Notes: generated from the sequence alone by a model not told the origin. A stretch of 64,000 nt of DNA from Pedobacter jeongneungensis (GCF_000633455.1 NZ_AYMG01000014.1:175055-239054), one strand, 5' to 3'. Numbered from the stretch's first letter, positions 45,794 through 54,666 are shown. Program-made: numbers and translations.

Positions 45794-45853
45794 TTATTTA
45801 GATAGCGCTTTAATCGGTTTTAAATCCAGTTGTTTAAATTCTACTTCAATGTT
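45794..45853 (-). pseudogene. Vestigial 3' end of a second DUF1080 gene
   Basis: Read on the minus strand it encodes 'NIEVEFKQLDLKPIKALSK' and a TAA stop, the same ending as the intact DUF1080 gene at 45991 ('EVEFKQLDLKPIKALSK'). The nucleotide differences in this segment are all synonymous, so the lost copy was under protein-level selection before it was deleted. The rest of the gene is gone; upstream of the fragment is palindrome-rich spacer. Confidence 0.8.
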
Positions 45854-45934
45854 GGTCAGGATTTATAATCCGGACCTGGTGCTTTAGATTTGCAATCTTT
45901 TTTAGCAGTTATGTTACAGGAACCAGTTTCCAGG

Positions 45935-45980
45935 GATTAAAAATCCTTAGCTCAAAAGGCGGGATTGCAAATCCCGCCTA
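45935..45980. repeat. Perfect hairpin GGCGGGATT-GCA-AATCCCGCC and flanking stems
   Basis: At 45958-45978 a 9-bp perfect stem with a 3-nt loop, preceded by a CAGGGATTAAAAATCC-type stem. Placed between the DUF1080 remnant and the intact gene; could act as the minus-strand terminator, though it lacks a T-run. Confidence 0.5.
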
Positions 45981-45990
45981 ACGATTTCTG

Positions 45991-46671
45991 TTATTTTGAT
46001 AACGCTTTAATTGGTTTCAAATCCAATTGCTTAAATTCTACTTCGCTGCCTTCAGCTTGTAAGGCAATCTGGCCACTACTTACCGTACAGTTTGTGCCAT
46101 AGTTTACCAATGTGCCATTTACCCACACTTTAACTTCATTATTTAAGCATTGTATCACCATGGTATTCCATTCGCCAACAGGTTTTTCGCTATCATCTGT
46201 TAAGTTTTTAATCCGGCGAAGTTTATCTCCATTTACTCCCCAGTTTTCTTTAGGCCCGCGTCTGGCAACCATATCTGGTACTGTAATATCCTCTTCTATA
46301 CACCAAAAATCGCCGGCATCTTTATGCTGCATCTGAACTTCCAACGATTTTGGGAACATGCCGTACAAGGCCCTCGGTGTTGATGCATGTACCAAAACGC
46401 CACAATTACCTGGTTTACCTGCAAATCGGTATTGTACCGTTAATTGATAGTTTTTATAAATTTTATCGGTTATTAAGTGCCCGCCTGGCGTACCTAAACT
46501 TACCAGCATTCCATTGCGGACAATAAATGGATTAATGGTATCAGGCTTTTTATCCATTGCAGGGACATCTACATGCCAACCGTTTAGGTTTTTTCCATTA
46601 AAAAGGCTTTTTTGGGCAAATGCTGAGGTACTCAATGTTATAAGCAGTAAAAGGGCGTAATGTAATTTCAT
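45991..46671 (-). CDS. DUF1080 (3-keto-disaccharide hydrolase-like) secreted protein
   Basis: 226 aa. Signal peptide 'YALLLLITLSTSAFAQ'; one concanavalin-like jelly-roll domain with 'LFNGKNLNGWHVDVP', 'GNCGVLVHAS' and 'EWNTMVIQCLNNEVKVWVNG', the DUF1080 pattern. Family members include 3-keto-glycoside hydrolases, and the fold binds carbohydrate; substrate not inferable. Transcribed alone. A remnant of a second copy lies just beyond its 3' end. Confidence 0.9.
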   Translation of the reverse strand: MKLHYALLLLITLSTSAFAQKSLFNGKNLNGWHVDVPAMDKKPDTINPFIVRNGMLVSLGTPGGHLITDKIYKNYQLTVQYRFAGKPGNCGVLVHASTPRALYGMFPKSLEVQMQHKDAGDFWCIEEDITVPDMVARRGPKENWGVNGDKLRRIKNLTDDSEKPVGEWNTMVIQCLNNEVKVWVNGTLVNYGTNCTVSSGQIALQAEGSEVEFKQLDLKPIKALSK

Positions 46672-46756
46672 GATATTTGGTTTTGTATTTCAAATATAAT
46701 ATTTTAAGTATGAGATGATGAAATCCAAATCTCAGTATGAGAATAGGCAATTATAT

Positions 46757-46918
46757 AATCGGTCGTCATTCTCGCGTATGCGGGAATCTTAATGCAACCT
46801 ACAAGCCCTACCAAGGCATTACGATTATTCATAAGTTTTCCTTTTTTCAGAGGTATTCATGAGCACTTCGTGGTTCCCAATCAACCCGATAGCTATCGGG
46901 TTGGGAATGACGGCACCT
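46757..46918. repeat. Dispersed palindromic repeat between DUF1080 and DUF4269 genes
   Basis: Starts CGTCATTCTCGCGTATGC and ends GGGAATGACGG; contains the perfect palindrome CAACCCGATAGCTATCGG (46889-46910 in full) . It belongs to the same CGTCATT...AATGACG class as the repeats at 25192 and 47665. Confidence 0.65.
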
Positions 46919-46941
46919 CCTTACTTGGTCTTAGCGTCTCG

Positions 46942-47460
46942 CTAAGCATCCAATTTCAATAATTCCTCATAAGCGTTTCCCTCGATCCCCAGTAATTTCG
47001 CAAATGCTGGCTCGGTTTTATAACCTTGTTTTTTTAAGGAGATAATTTCCTGTCTGAATTCCTCACCTTTTTCTAAAAGTAATTTATATTCAATAAGCAT
47101 GTGCAGGTAGGCGTTTTGCTGTGTTGTAGGCTTGTTTTGTCCGAATATTTCTATCTCAAAATCCTCAATTTTAAAAGTCACTTTAATTGCGTCGAATTTA
47201 GGGCTTTCAGAAACAAAAAAATCTTGATGGGAGCCAAAAACGGCAGTTAACTGATCAACAAATTCATCTCTGTCAGATACGTCACAAATGATATCCAGAT
47301 CACTATTTTCAATGTCGATATTGATTGGTACGGTGCCGACTAAAATCGGTTTATATGCAGCAAGTTTTTCTAAAACCTTATTAGCTGTTAAAATTTGATA
47401 AACTTTTACTTGTTTTTCGTTTCCAATCCGGAGATAAGATATATCGAGGAAGTTGATCAT
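46942..47460 (-). CDS. DUF4269 nucleotidyltransferase-like protein
   Basis: 172 aa. 'ILVGTVPINIDIENSDLDII' carries a shortened nucleotidyltransferase signature, with acidic residues Asp54 and Asp56, followed by a helical C-terminal part ('AYLHMLIEYKLLLEKG'). This is the DUF4269 pattern; relatives share the minimal nucleotidyltransferase fold, but substrates are unknown. No HEPN or other toxin-antitoxin partner lies next to it. Soluble, transcribed alone. Confidence 0.82.
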   Translation of the reverse strand: MINFLDISYLRIGNEKQVKVYQILTANKVLEKLAAYKPILVGTVPINIDIENSDLDIICDVSDRDEFVDQLTAVFGSHQDFFVSESPKFDAIKVTFKIEDFEIEIFGQNKPTTQQNAYLHMLIEYKLLLEKGEEFRQEIISLKKQGYKTEPAFAKLLGIEGNAYEELLKLDA

Positions 47461-47664
47461 TTGTGGTTAGTAGTTTTCAGCTTTTGTTTCTTGCAGTACC
47501 CAAAGTTAATAAACCCGATAGGATGAATGCCAATGTGTTTTAATGCTATCTGATTTTTTATGATGAAACACTGTTAAAGCACAAGCTGCATTGGCAGAAA
47601 GGATAGCGGGAACAGACTTAAATATTTGCTGCTGTACCTGCTTTCCAAAAAGCCTTATAATTGT

Positions 47665-47702
47665 CGTCATTCTTCGGCTGAAAAAGCCTTCTCGCAATGA
47701 CG
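47665..47702. repeat. CGTCATT...AATGACG palindromic repeat
   Basis: Arms CGTCATT / AATGACG with an inner GGCTGAAAAAGCC stem. Its right half is the reverse complement of the first ~25 bases of the repeat at 25192. Confidence 0.7.
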
Positions 47703-47714
47703 AAATTATATAAT

Positions 47715-47745
47715 AAAAAAGCCCATCTCAGTTAAGAAATGGGCA
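47715..47745 (-). terminator. Terminator of the ileS-dksA-lspA gene group
   Basis: On the minus strand GCCCATTTC / GAGATGGGC (one mismatch) is followed by six Ts, 21 bp past the lspA stop codon. Confidence 0.82.
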
Positions 47746-47765
47746 ATGTTTTTATTAAATTTTAT

Positions 47766-48368
47766 TTAATCCTCTACAATTTCGCTGTTGATGCTTACTT
47801 CGTCCTTTACATCTTCTTTAAAGTAGTTTTTTTGGAAAATAAGGATAAGTATCACGCCTACAGAAATGGCTGCGTCTGCAAGGTTAAAAACGGGCCTGAA
47901 GAAAACAAATTCTTCGCCTCCCCATATTGGTAACCAGGTAGGGAAGTGACCTTCTGCAATCGGGAAGTAGAACATATCTACCACGCGACCATGGAACCAG
48001 CTTTCGTAGCCATAAATTTTTCCGTAAAATACAGAATCGATAATATTACCCAATGCGCCTGAAAAAATCAAAGCCACATTTAGGATCAACCCTCGGTGGA
48101 ATTTATGCTTAATTAAATAATGTAAACCATAACCAATCCCTGCAACTGCTGCAATGCGGAAAAGCGATAAGGCCAATTTGCCAAACTCGCCACCAAACTC
48201 CATACCGAAAGCCATACCATTGTTTTCGGTAAAATGGATGATAAACCATTTACCAATAATATGGAACTCCTGGCCCAGGTACATGTGTGTTTTAACCCAG
48301 GTTTTAACCAGCTGATCGGCCAGTAAAACTAAAAAGATTACAATTAAAGGTTTTGTATAGCCTTTCAT
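47766..48368 (-). CDS. lspA: Lipoprotein signal peptidase (signal peptidase II)
   Basis: 200 aa. Inner-membrane aspartyl protease that cleaves the signal peptide of prolipoproteins. Four membrane helices; conserved blocks 'FTENNGMAFG', 'GALGNIIDSVFYG', 'GRVVDMFYFPI' with catalytic Asp131 and 'FNLADAAISVG' with catalytic Asp165. The C-terminal tail is acidic and longer than in E. coli, as usual in Bacteroidota. Its ATG overlaps the stop of the DksA-like gene by one base, so translation is coupled. Confidence 0.96.
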   Translation of the reverse strand: MKGYTKPLIVIFLVLLADQLVKTWVKTHMYLGQEFHIIGKWFIIHFTENNGMAFGMEFGGEFGKLALSLFRIAAVAGIGYGLHYLIKHKFHRGLILNVALIFSGALGNIIDSVFYGKIYGYESWFHGRVVDMFYFPIAEGHFPTWLPIWGGEEFVFFRPVFNLADAAISVGVILILIFQKNYFKEDVKDEVSINSEIVED

Positions 48369-48751
48369 TAACTCTGCTTTAATTTAGCTTCCATGCTTAA
48401 AGTTGCATGAGGTACTGCACGTAAACGTTCTTTTTGGATTAATTTACCGGTTTCGCGGCAAATACCGTAAGTTTTGTTCTCGATACGCACCAATGCATTT
48501 TCCAGATTATCAATAAATTTTTTCTGACGGGCAGCCAATTGATTGATCTGTTCTTTCTCCATCGTTGCAGAACCATCTTCTAATGTTTTGTACGCACCTG
48601 AAGTATCTTCAGTTCCGTTTGCATTTGGGTTACTCAAAGAAGTGGTTAAAGAGTTAAGCTCCTCTTTCGCCATGCGTAATTTATCTTGAATCAATTCTTT
48701 AAATTCCTGAAGTTCACTGTCTGAGTAGCGTGTTTTGTTACTGTTTTCCAT
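48368..48751 (-). CDS. DksA/TraR-like protein without zinc cysteines
   Basis: 127 aa. A coiled-coil N-terminal part ('ELQEFKELIQDKLRMAKEEL') and the DksA-like end 'ALVRIENKTYGICRETGKLIQKERLRAVPHAT'. Only one Cys remains where a C4 zinc finger would have four, a form common in this phylum. Family members bind the RNA polymerase secondary channel; whether this form does so is unknown. It lies between ileS (30 bp upstream) and lspA (1-bp overlap). Confidence 0.88.
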   Translation of the reverse strand: MENSNKTRYSDSELQEFKELIQDKLRMAKEELNSLTTSLSNPNANGTEDTSGAYKTLEDGSATMEKEQINQLAARQKKFIDNLENALVRIENKTYGICRETGKLIQKERLRAVPHATLSMEAKLKQS

Positions 48752-48781
48752 GTTTTTAATTTAGTTTTCTAATATATGGAT

Positions 48782-51700
48782 TTATATTTTAGTTACTGAA
48801 ATGCTTAACTCAACATCATCAATGGTGATTTTGTTTGCATTAGTTACAGTATCTGTTAATTCTAATTCGTCGGCCAATATTTCCGCGCAAATGTAGCCCT
48901 TGTTTTTGGCAACTGCATTAGCTACCAAGTTATCATTTTGTAACGAAACTTTAATCCTATCGGTCACCTCAAAATTTAGTTCTTTACGTAAATTCTGGAT
49001 ACGGTTAACCAGTTCGCGCGAAATGCCTTCCTGTTTCAGCTCATCGGTAATCGTCACATCTAAAGCAACGGTTAAGCTGCCGAGGTTGGTTACCTGCCAT
49101 CCGGGAATATCTTCTGCAAATACCTCTACATCATCGTTTAAATTGATGGTAAATTCTTCACCATTATTGCCAACTACGATGATAAAGCCATCATTTTCTA
49201 AACGCTGGATATCATCCTGATTTGAATTTTCTAAAGCCTCTTTGACCAGACCCATATCTTTTCCAACTTTTTTACCTAAAGATTTGAAGTTCGGTTTAAG
49301 CTTTTTCTTCACGATACCGTGCGTATCGGTAATGAATTCGATATGTTTTACATTCGTTTCAGAAAGGATATAATCTGCAACCTTAGCTATTTTTTGTTCA
49401 AAATCACCACTTAAAGATGGGATTAAGATTTTCTCCAATGGTTGACGTACATTGATACCCGATTTTTTACGCAGCGATAAAACCATCGATGAAATATCCT
49501 GAGCGTAAACCATACGCTCGTTCAAATCAGTATCAATCAAACTTTGATCCGCCTCTTTCCATAAAGTTAAGTGAACAGACTGCTCTGCGTATGCATCGGT
49601 AATGGTTAAGTTTCTGTATAACCAATCGGCAAAGAAAGGCGCAACCGGACTCATCAGTTGTGCCAAGGTTTCTAAACAAGTATAAAGTGTTTCGTAAGCT
49701 GCACGTTTATCATCGGTCATTTCGCCTTTCCAGAAACGGCGGCGACTTAACCTGATGTACCAGTTACTCAAATGTTCATCAACAAAAGTTTGGATGGCAC
49801 GGGTTGCTTTAGTTGGTTCGTAAGTGTTGTAACTTTCATCAACTTCGTTAATTAAGGTTTGCAATAACGATAAGATCCAACGGTCTAATTCCGTTCTGTC
49901 TTCAACTTTGCTCAGGTTATTTTTATCGATCTCAAATTTATCGATATTGGCATATAGGGCAAAGAAAGCATAAGTATTGTAGAGTGTTCCGAAGAATTTA
50001 CGACGCACTTCAGCAATTCCATCAATGTCGAATTTTAAGTTGTCCCAAGGATTTGCATTAGAAATCATGTACCAACGTGTAGCATCAGCACCATATTCGT
50101 TAATGGTTTGGAATGGATCGGCGGCATTGCCCAAACGTTTAGACATTTTTTGTCCGTTTTTGTCTAGTACCAGCCCATTCGAAACTACATTTTTGTACGC
50201 TACTTTATCAAAAACCAATGTAGAGATTGCATGCAGGGTATAAAACCAGCCACGGGTTTGATCTACTCCTTCGGCAATAAAATCTGCAGGGAAATCTTCA
50301 TTTCCATCAATGGTTTCTTTGTTTTCAAAAGGGTAGTGCCACTGCGCATAAGGCATCGCACCAGAATCGAACCAAACATCAATCAAATCACTTTCGCGGC
50401 TCATCGGTTTGCCTGATGGAGATACTAAAACAATCTTATCGACTACATTTTTATGTAAGTCAATCAGGTCGTAATTCTCTTCAGACATGTTTCCAATTTC
50501 AAATCCTTTAAAAGGATTTTCTTTCTGAAAACCAGCTGCTATCGATTTTTCAATGGCATTATAAAGTTCCTCAACAGAGCCGATTAATATTTCTTCTTTT
50601 TTATCTTCAGTTCTCCAGATTGGCAAAGGAATTCCCCAGTATCTCGAACGTGATAAATTCCAATCGTTGGCATTTTTCAACCAGTTTCCAAAACGCCCCT
50701 CGCCGGTTGATTTTGGCTTCCAGTTGATGGTTTCATTCAGGTCGAACATTCTGTCTTTAACATCTGTAACCTTAATAAACCACGAATCTAAAGGATAATA
50801 TAAAAGTGGCTCATCAGTTCTCCAGCTGTGTGGGTAACTGTGAACATATTTTTCTACTTTAAAAGCTTTATTTTCTTCTTTTAATAAAATAGCAATTTCT
50901 ACATCAACCGATTTTTCAGGTGCTTCACCAGCATTATAATATTCGTTCTTTACATATTTACCTGCAAAAGGACCAACATGTTTGGTGAATTTACCCTGCA
51001 AATCTACTAATGGAACAGGAGTATCATTTTCGTCTAACACCAGCATTGGTGGTATTTCCGGAATGGCTTCTTTAGCTACTTTAGCATCATCTGCACCAAA
51101 GGTAGGGGCGGTGTGAACAATACCAGTACCATCTTCAGTAGTTACGAAATCTCCTGAAATTACCCTAAATGCATTTTCAGCATTTTGATATGGCAATGCG
51201 TAAGTTAAAAGTTGTCCATATCTAATTCCAACCAACTCACTTCCTTTGCATTCGGCAAGTATTTGATATGGGATTTTTTTGTCGCCGGCTTTAAAATTTG
51301 TAAAATCTTCAACTTCATTGCTTTCGAAGAAAGTTTTGCTAAACTGCTTTCCAACCAGGTTTTTTGCCAAAATTACATTTGTTGGCAAGTAGGTATATTG
51401 GTTAAACGTTTTGACTAAAACATAATCGATCTTTGGTCCAACCGTTAAAGCAGTGTTTGATGGTAAAGTCCACGGTGTTGTGGTCCATGCTAACAAATAG
51501 ATATCGCCAAAACCCTGCAAAAAAGATGGTAGCGTATCAGGTAATGCTTTAAACTGAGCTACAATTGTTGTATCGGTAACATCTCTGTAAGCGCCAGGCT
51601 GATTTACTTCATGCGAACTCAATCCTGTTCCCGCTTTTGGAGAATAAGGTTGAATCGTATAACCTTTATAGATTAATCCTTTATCGTAAATCTGTTTCAA

Positions 51701-52183
51701 AAGCCACCATACCGATTCCATGTATTTCGACTTATAGGTAATGTATGGATCATCCATATCTACCCAATAGCCCATTTTTTCAGTCAGGTCGTTCCACACA
51801 TCGGTGTAGCGCATTACTGTTTTTTTACAGGCTTCGTTATAGTCTTCAATAGAAATAGTTTTACCTATATCTTCTTTGGTAATTCCCAATTCCTTTTCCG
51901 TTCCAAGCTCAACAGGTAAACCATGCGTATCCCAACCAGCTTTTCTTTTAACCTGATAACCCTTAATTGTTTTATAGCGGCAAAAAATATCCTTAATTGC
52001 ACGCGCCATTACGTGGTGAATTCCGGGCATGCCATTGGCAGACGGTGGACCTTCGTAAAAAGTAAACGGATTAGATTTAGGACGGGAAGAAATACTTTTC
52101 TCAAAGATATTTTCCTTTTTCCAAAAATCCAGTATTTCCTGCCCTATTTTGGCAAGTTCCAATTGTTTAAATTCGCTATACAT
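48782..52183 (-). CDS. ileS: Isoleucine--tRNA ligase
   Basis: 1133 aa from the ATG at 52183 (a TTG one codon earlier is not needed). Class I synthetase: the HIGH-like 'GIHHVMARAIKD' near residue 58, a large editing domain, 'KMSKRLGN' as the KMSKS motif, and an anticodon-binding domain with a C-terminal extension. No C-terminal zinc cluster is seen, which with the length matches the eukaryote-like type found in many Bacteroidota. First gene of a group with dksA-like and lspA. Confidence 0.97.
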   Translation of the reverse strand: MYSEFKQLELAKIGQEILDFWKKENIFEKSISSRPKSNPFTFYEGPPSANGMPGIHHVMARAIKDIFCRYKTIKGYQVKRKAGWDTHGLPVELGTEKELGITKEDIGKTISIEDYNEACKKTVMRYTDVWNDLTEKMGYWVDMDDPYITYKSKYMESVWWLLKQIYDKGLIYKGYTIQPYSPKAGTGLSSHEVNQPGAYRDVTDTTIVAQFKALPDTLPSFLQGFGDIYLLAWTTTPWTLPSNTALTVGPKIDYVLVKTFNQYTYLPTNVILAKNLVGKQFSKTFFESNEVEDFTNFKAGDKKIPYQILAECKGSELVGIRYGQLLTYALPYQNAENAFRVISGDFVTTEDGTGIVHTAPTFGADDAKVAKEAIPEIPPMLVLDENDTPVPLVDLQGKFTKHVGPFAGKYVKNEYYNAGEAPEKSVDVEIAILLKEENKAFKVEKYVHSYPHSWRTDEPLLYYPLDSWFIKVTDVKDRMFDLNETINWKPKSTGEGRFGNWLKNANDWNLSRSRYWGIPLPIWRTEDKKEEILIGSVEELYNAIEKSIAAGFQKENPFKGFEIGNMSEENYDLIDLHKNVVDKIVLVSPSGKPMSRESDLIDVWFDSGAMPYAQWHYPFENKETIDGNEDFPADFIAEGVDQTRGWFYTLHAISTLVFDKVAYKNVVSNGLVLDKNGQKMSKRLGNAADPFQTINEYGADATRWYMISNANPWDNLKFDIDGIAEVRRKFFGTLYNTYAFFALYANIDKFEIDKNNLSKVEDRTELDRWILSLLQTLINEVDESYNTYEPTKATRAIQTFVDEHLSNWYIRLSRRRFWKGEMTDDKRAAYETLYTCLETLAQLMSPVAPFFADWLYRNLTITDAYAEQSVHLTLWKEADQSLIDTDLNERMVYAQDISSMVLSLRKKSGINVRQPLEKILIPSLSGDFEQKIAKVADYILSETNVKHIEFITDTHGIVKKKLKPNFKSLGKKVGKDMGLVKEALENSNQDDIQRLENDGFIIVVGNNGEEFTINLNDDVEVFAEDIPGWQVTNLGSLTVALDVTITDELKQEGISRELVNRIQNLRKELNFEVTDRIKVSLQNDNLVANAVAKNKGYICAEILADELELTDTVTNANKITIDDVELSISVTKI

Positions 52184-52266
52184 CAATCAAGTACCTCAAA
52201 AAATTAAGGTTGCAAAGTTAACAGAATTGACTGAATTTTGGTAGTTTTGATGTAAATACTTTTAAC

Positions 52267-52455
52267 GTGAAATTATTTAATATCGGGCTTACATTGATGA
52301 TTGTAGCCGTAATTGCATTGCCAATTGTTGCAGTTATCAATCCATCTGGCCATGATTTTATGCTTTATACATTTTATTTCTGCGGCCTGCTCGAACTAAT
52401 TGGACTCATCTTTGTTTTAATCCATATTATTACACTAAAAAGAAAGAGCCCATGA
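52267..52455 (+). CDS. Small membrane protein, 62 aa, GTG start
   Basis: Begins with GTG at 52267. Two hydrophobic helices ('LTLMIVAVIALPIVAVI' and 'FCGLLELIGLIFVLIHII') and a basic tail 'TLKRKSP'. Its TGA stop overlaps the ATG of the next gene (ATGA), supporting translation. Family not recognised. Divergent from ileS, 83 bp away. Confidence 0.7.
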   Translation: MKLFNIGLTLMIVAVIALPIVAVINPSGHDFMLYTFYFCGLLELIGLIFVLIHIITLKRKSP

Positions 52456-52721
52456 TCAAGCTGTTAAAATTGCAGAAAGCCGTTTTCGTACTCATTGCTG
52501 GTGTACTTTCTTTTATCGCCTATAAAATTTTAGATGCTAATGAGGTAAAAGGAAGTATCTATCTTCAAATGTTGGCTGGTGTACTTATCATTATTGGCGC
52601 GCTTTGGCTATTGTATCCGATTTTATTCGCCAAAAAAGATAAGGACGGCAACGCCGAAATCATTACCGATCCAACGGTTGAGGTTCCGGTAGATGAAGAA
52701 GAAAAATCTGTAAAAGAATAA
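52452..52721 (+). CDS. Small membrane protein, 89 aa
   Basis: Two membrane helices ('AVFVLIAGVLSFIAYKIL' and 'MLAGVLIIIGALWLLYPILF') and an acidic cytosolic or periplasmic tail of about 30 residues ('DPTVEVPVDEEEKSV'). Start overlaps the previous gene by 4 bp, so both are translated together. No recognised domain; perhaps a conserved Bacteroidota membrane pair of unknown role. Confidence 0.75.
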   Translation: MIKLLKLQKAVFVLIAGVLSFIAYKILDANEVKGSIYLQMLAGVLIIIGALWLLYPILFAKKDKDGNAEIITDPTVEVPVDEEEKSVKE

Positions 52722-52725
52722 ATCT

Positions 52726-52755
52726 CTTAGCCTTGGGTTTAAACCCAAGGCTAAG
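52726..52755. repeat. 30-bp perfect palindrome
   Basis: CTTAGCCTTGGGTTT followed at once by its exact reverse complement, five bases after the stop codon at 52721. No T-run follows, so it may be a REP-like element or an unusual 3' stem rather than a standard terminator. Confidence 0.75.
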
Positions 52756-52851
52756 AAATCCTTCTACCCAAGGCAAAAAAAAATAAATTTCCGCATAGGG
52801 GTAAATCTCTTATGAGTTGTAATAGCTCTAAATAACCAAAATAGAGATATT

Positions 52852-53517
52852 ATGATACCTGCAATTATTATTTGGCTCTGCAAGAAATACCTTGCTCCAA
52901 AAAGCTACAAAAAATTCTCCCCCCAAAGTCCGGTTAATCCAAAAAGTGTTGCTACAGTACTTTTTCTGATCTGCTCATTGTCGTCGGCTTTTGCACAGCA
53001 GAGTAAATTTAACATCAAACGTAATGGTGAAATCATCGGGCAAATGTATTTCCAGCAAAAAGATGAAGGAGAAAATACTTATTTAACGATCACTTCAAAA
53101 GTACAGACACGGTTCGTATTTAAAATCAATATAGAAACAGAAGATCAGGCTCACTTTAGAAATGGCAGATTGCTTACCTCAAACGTGAACCGGGTTGTAA
53201 ACGGTAGCGCCAAAGAAGTTAAAAAAACAAACTGGGTAAATAACATTTATCAGCTTAAAACCGGCAATAAAACCAGTACCCTCAACCAGCCCATTAGTTA
53301 TAACATGATGCTTTTGTACACTAAAGAGCCTGTCGACATTGCTGAAATATATTCTGATAATTTTCAATGTTTTATTCCCATCCAAAAAAATGGAGCACAT
53401 CAGTATCGGATTAAACTCCCAGACGGAAATTATAACGATTATCATTTCGAAAACGGGCTCTGCAAACTGGTGGTTGTAAATCATTCATTGTACACCATTA
53501 GAATGGAAAGGGTTTAA
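52852..53517 (+). CDS. DUF6134-family exported protein
   Basis: 221 aa. A basic N-terminal stretch of about 30 residues precedes a signal sequence 'VATVLFLICSLSSAFAQ', so the true start may be later than the ATG at 52852. The mature part is beta-rich ('KFNIKRNGEIIGQMYF') and matches the DUF6134 pattern; no catalytic motif. It ends one base before the next gene, so the two are an operon. Confidence 0.78.
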   Translation: MIPAIIIWLCKKYLAPKSYKKFSPQSPVNPKSVATVLFLICSLSSAFAQQSKFNIKRNGEIIGQMYFQQKDEGENTYLTITSKVQTRFVFKINIETEDQAHFRNGRLLTSNVNRVVNGSAKEVKKTNWVNNIYQLKTGNKTSTLNQPISYNMMLLYTKEPVDIAEIYSDNFQCFIPIQKNGAHQYRIKLPDGNYNDYHFENGLCKLVVVNHSLYTIRMERV

Positions 53518-53518
53518 T

Positions 53519-54523
53519 ATGGAAGCAGTATCAAATAAATACCTGAGGGTTTTAGTAACCGGTGCATCAGGCTTTATCGGACGAAAATTAAGTTTTGCCC
53601 TGGCAGAAATGGGCTACGAAGTAATTGCACTTTGCCGAAATATAAATCATCCTTTTTTGATTCAGCACAGAAATATCCAGTTTATAAAAAGCGATATTTT
53701 AGATCCTGAAAGCTTGGAATGTGCCATGAAAGATTGCTATCAGGTTTATCATACCGCTGCTATGGCCAAAATGTGGTGCAGAAACGAGCAGGATTTTTAC
53801 GATGTAAATGTAATCGGAACCAGAAATGTACTTCATTGTGCCTTGAAATTGGGCGTAGAGCGGGTAGTTCATACTTCAACATGTGGCGTTTGGGGACCCA
53901 CCTTAAATTTACCGGTTTCAGAAAATGATCCAAGAGCAGTTGGTTTTCCAATCAGTTATGAACGTACAAAATACCTTGCCGAACTGGAGGTGAAAGAATT
54001 TGTAAAAAAAGGATTAGAGGTGGTGATTGTAAATCCATCGAGGGTATATGGCGAGGGGCCAATAACCGACAGCAATACGGTGAGTAAAATGGTTACAGGT
54101 TATATAAACGGTACCTGGCATTTTATTCCGGGAGATGGAAAAGCGATAGCCAATTATGCTTTTGTAGATGACGTAGTGGATGGGCATATCGCTGCCATGC
54201 AAAACGGCAGGAATGGCGAAAGATATATTTTAGGAGGAATTGATGTTTCGTTTAATGGCTTTTTCAATACTTTAAAAGAGCTTACAGGGAAACGACGGAT
54301 TTTATATAAAATTCCGGTTGGCATTATTAAAGCCTATAGTTTGCTGGAGTCGATCAAAACAAGGCTGTTTAACCTAACGCCATTTTTCCTGCCAGAATTT
54401 GCAGATAGGTTAAAATGCAATCAGCAATACTCCAGCAATAAAGCCATAACCGAACTAAATTACAGGATTACGCCTTTTGTAGTTGGGTTAAGAAAAACGG
54501 TAAAGCATTTTCAAAGCAATTAA
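53519..54523 (+). CDS. NAD-dependent epimerase/dehydratase family protein
   Basis: 334 aa, extended SDR. 'LVTGASGFIGRKLSFALAE' NAD-binding loop, 'VYHTAAMAKMW', Ser-Tyr-Lys triad in 'HTSTCGVWG' and 'SYERTKYLAE', then 'VNPSRVYGEGP'. This is the dihydroflavonol-reductase/3-beta-HSD-like branch; substrate not inferable. Directly follows the DUF6134 gene (1-bp gap). Confidence 0.9.
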   Translation: MEAVSNKYLRVLVTGASGFIGRKLSFALAEMGYEVIALCRNINHPFLIQHRNIQFIKSDILDPESLECAMKDCYQVYHTAAMAKMWCRNEQDFYDVNVIGTRNVLHCALKLGVERVVHTSTCGVWGPTLNLPVSENDPRAVGFPISYERTKYLAELEVKEFVKKGLEVVIVNPSRVYGEGPITDSNTVSKMVTGYINGTWHFIPGDGKAIANYAFVDDVVDGHIAAMQNGRNGERYILGGIDVSFNGFFNTLKELTGKRRILYKIPVGIIKAYSLLESIKTRLFNLTPFFLPEFADRLKCNQQYSSNKAITELNYRITPFVVGLRKTVKHFQSN

Positions 54524-54535
54524 TAATTTAATCAA

Positions 54536-54657
54536 ACCATCGTCCTCGTTTGCAACGAGGATGATTGAGAGCCACATTTGTAATGTGGATAGTAGGATTA
54601 GAAAGTCGATAAAATCGACATTCTCCTGCATCCTCGTTTCAAACGAGGACGATAAAA
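54536..54657. repeat. Four hairpins in a cloverleaf-like cluster
   Basis: In order: CCTCGTTTGCAACGAGG, CCACATTTGTAATGTGG, GTCGATAAAATCGAC and CCTCGTTTCAAACGAGG. The outermost strings ATCGTCCTCGTTT and AAACGAGGACGAT are exact reverse complements, so the whole block can close on itself with two or more internal stems. Confidence 0.8.
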
Positions 54658-54666
54658 AGATATAAA

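Noticed and set aside
46942..47460. HEPN/MNT toxin-antitoxin pair
   Set aside because: Only a nucleotidyltransferase-like gene is present; there is no HEPN gene next to it.
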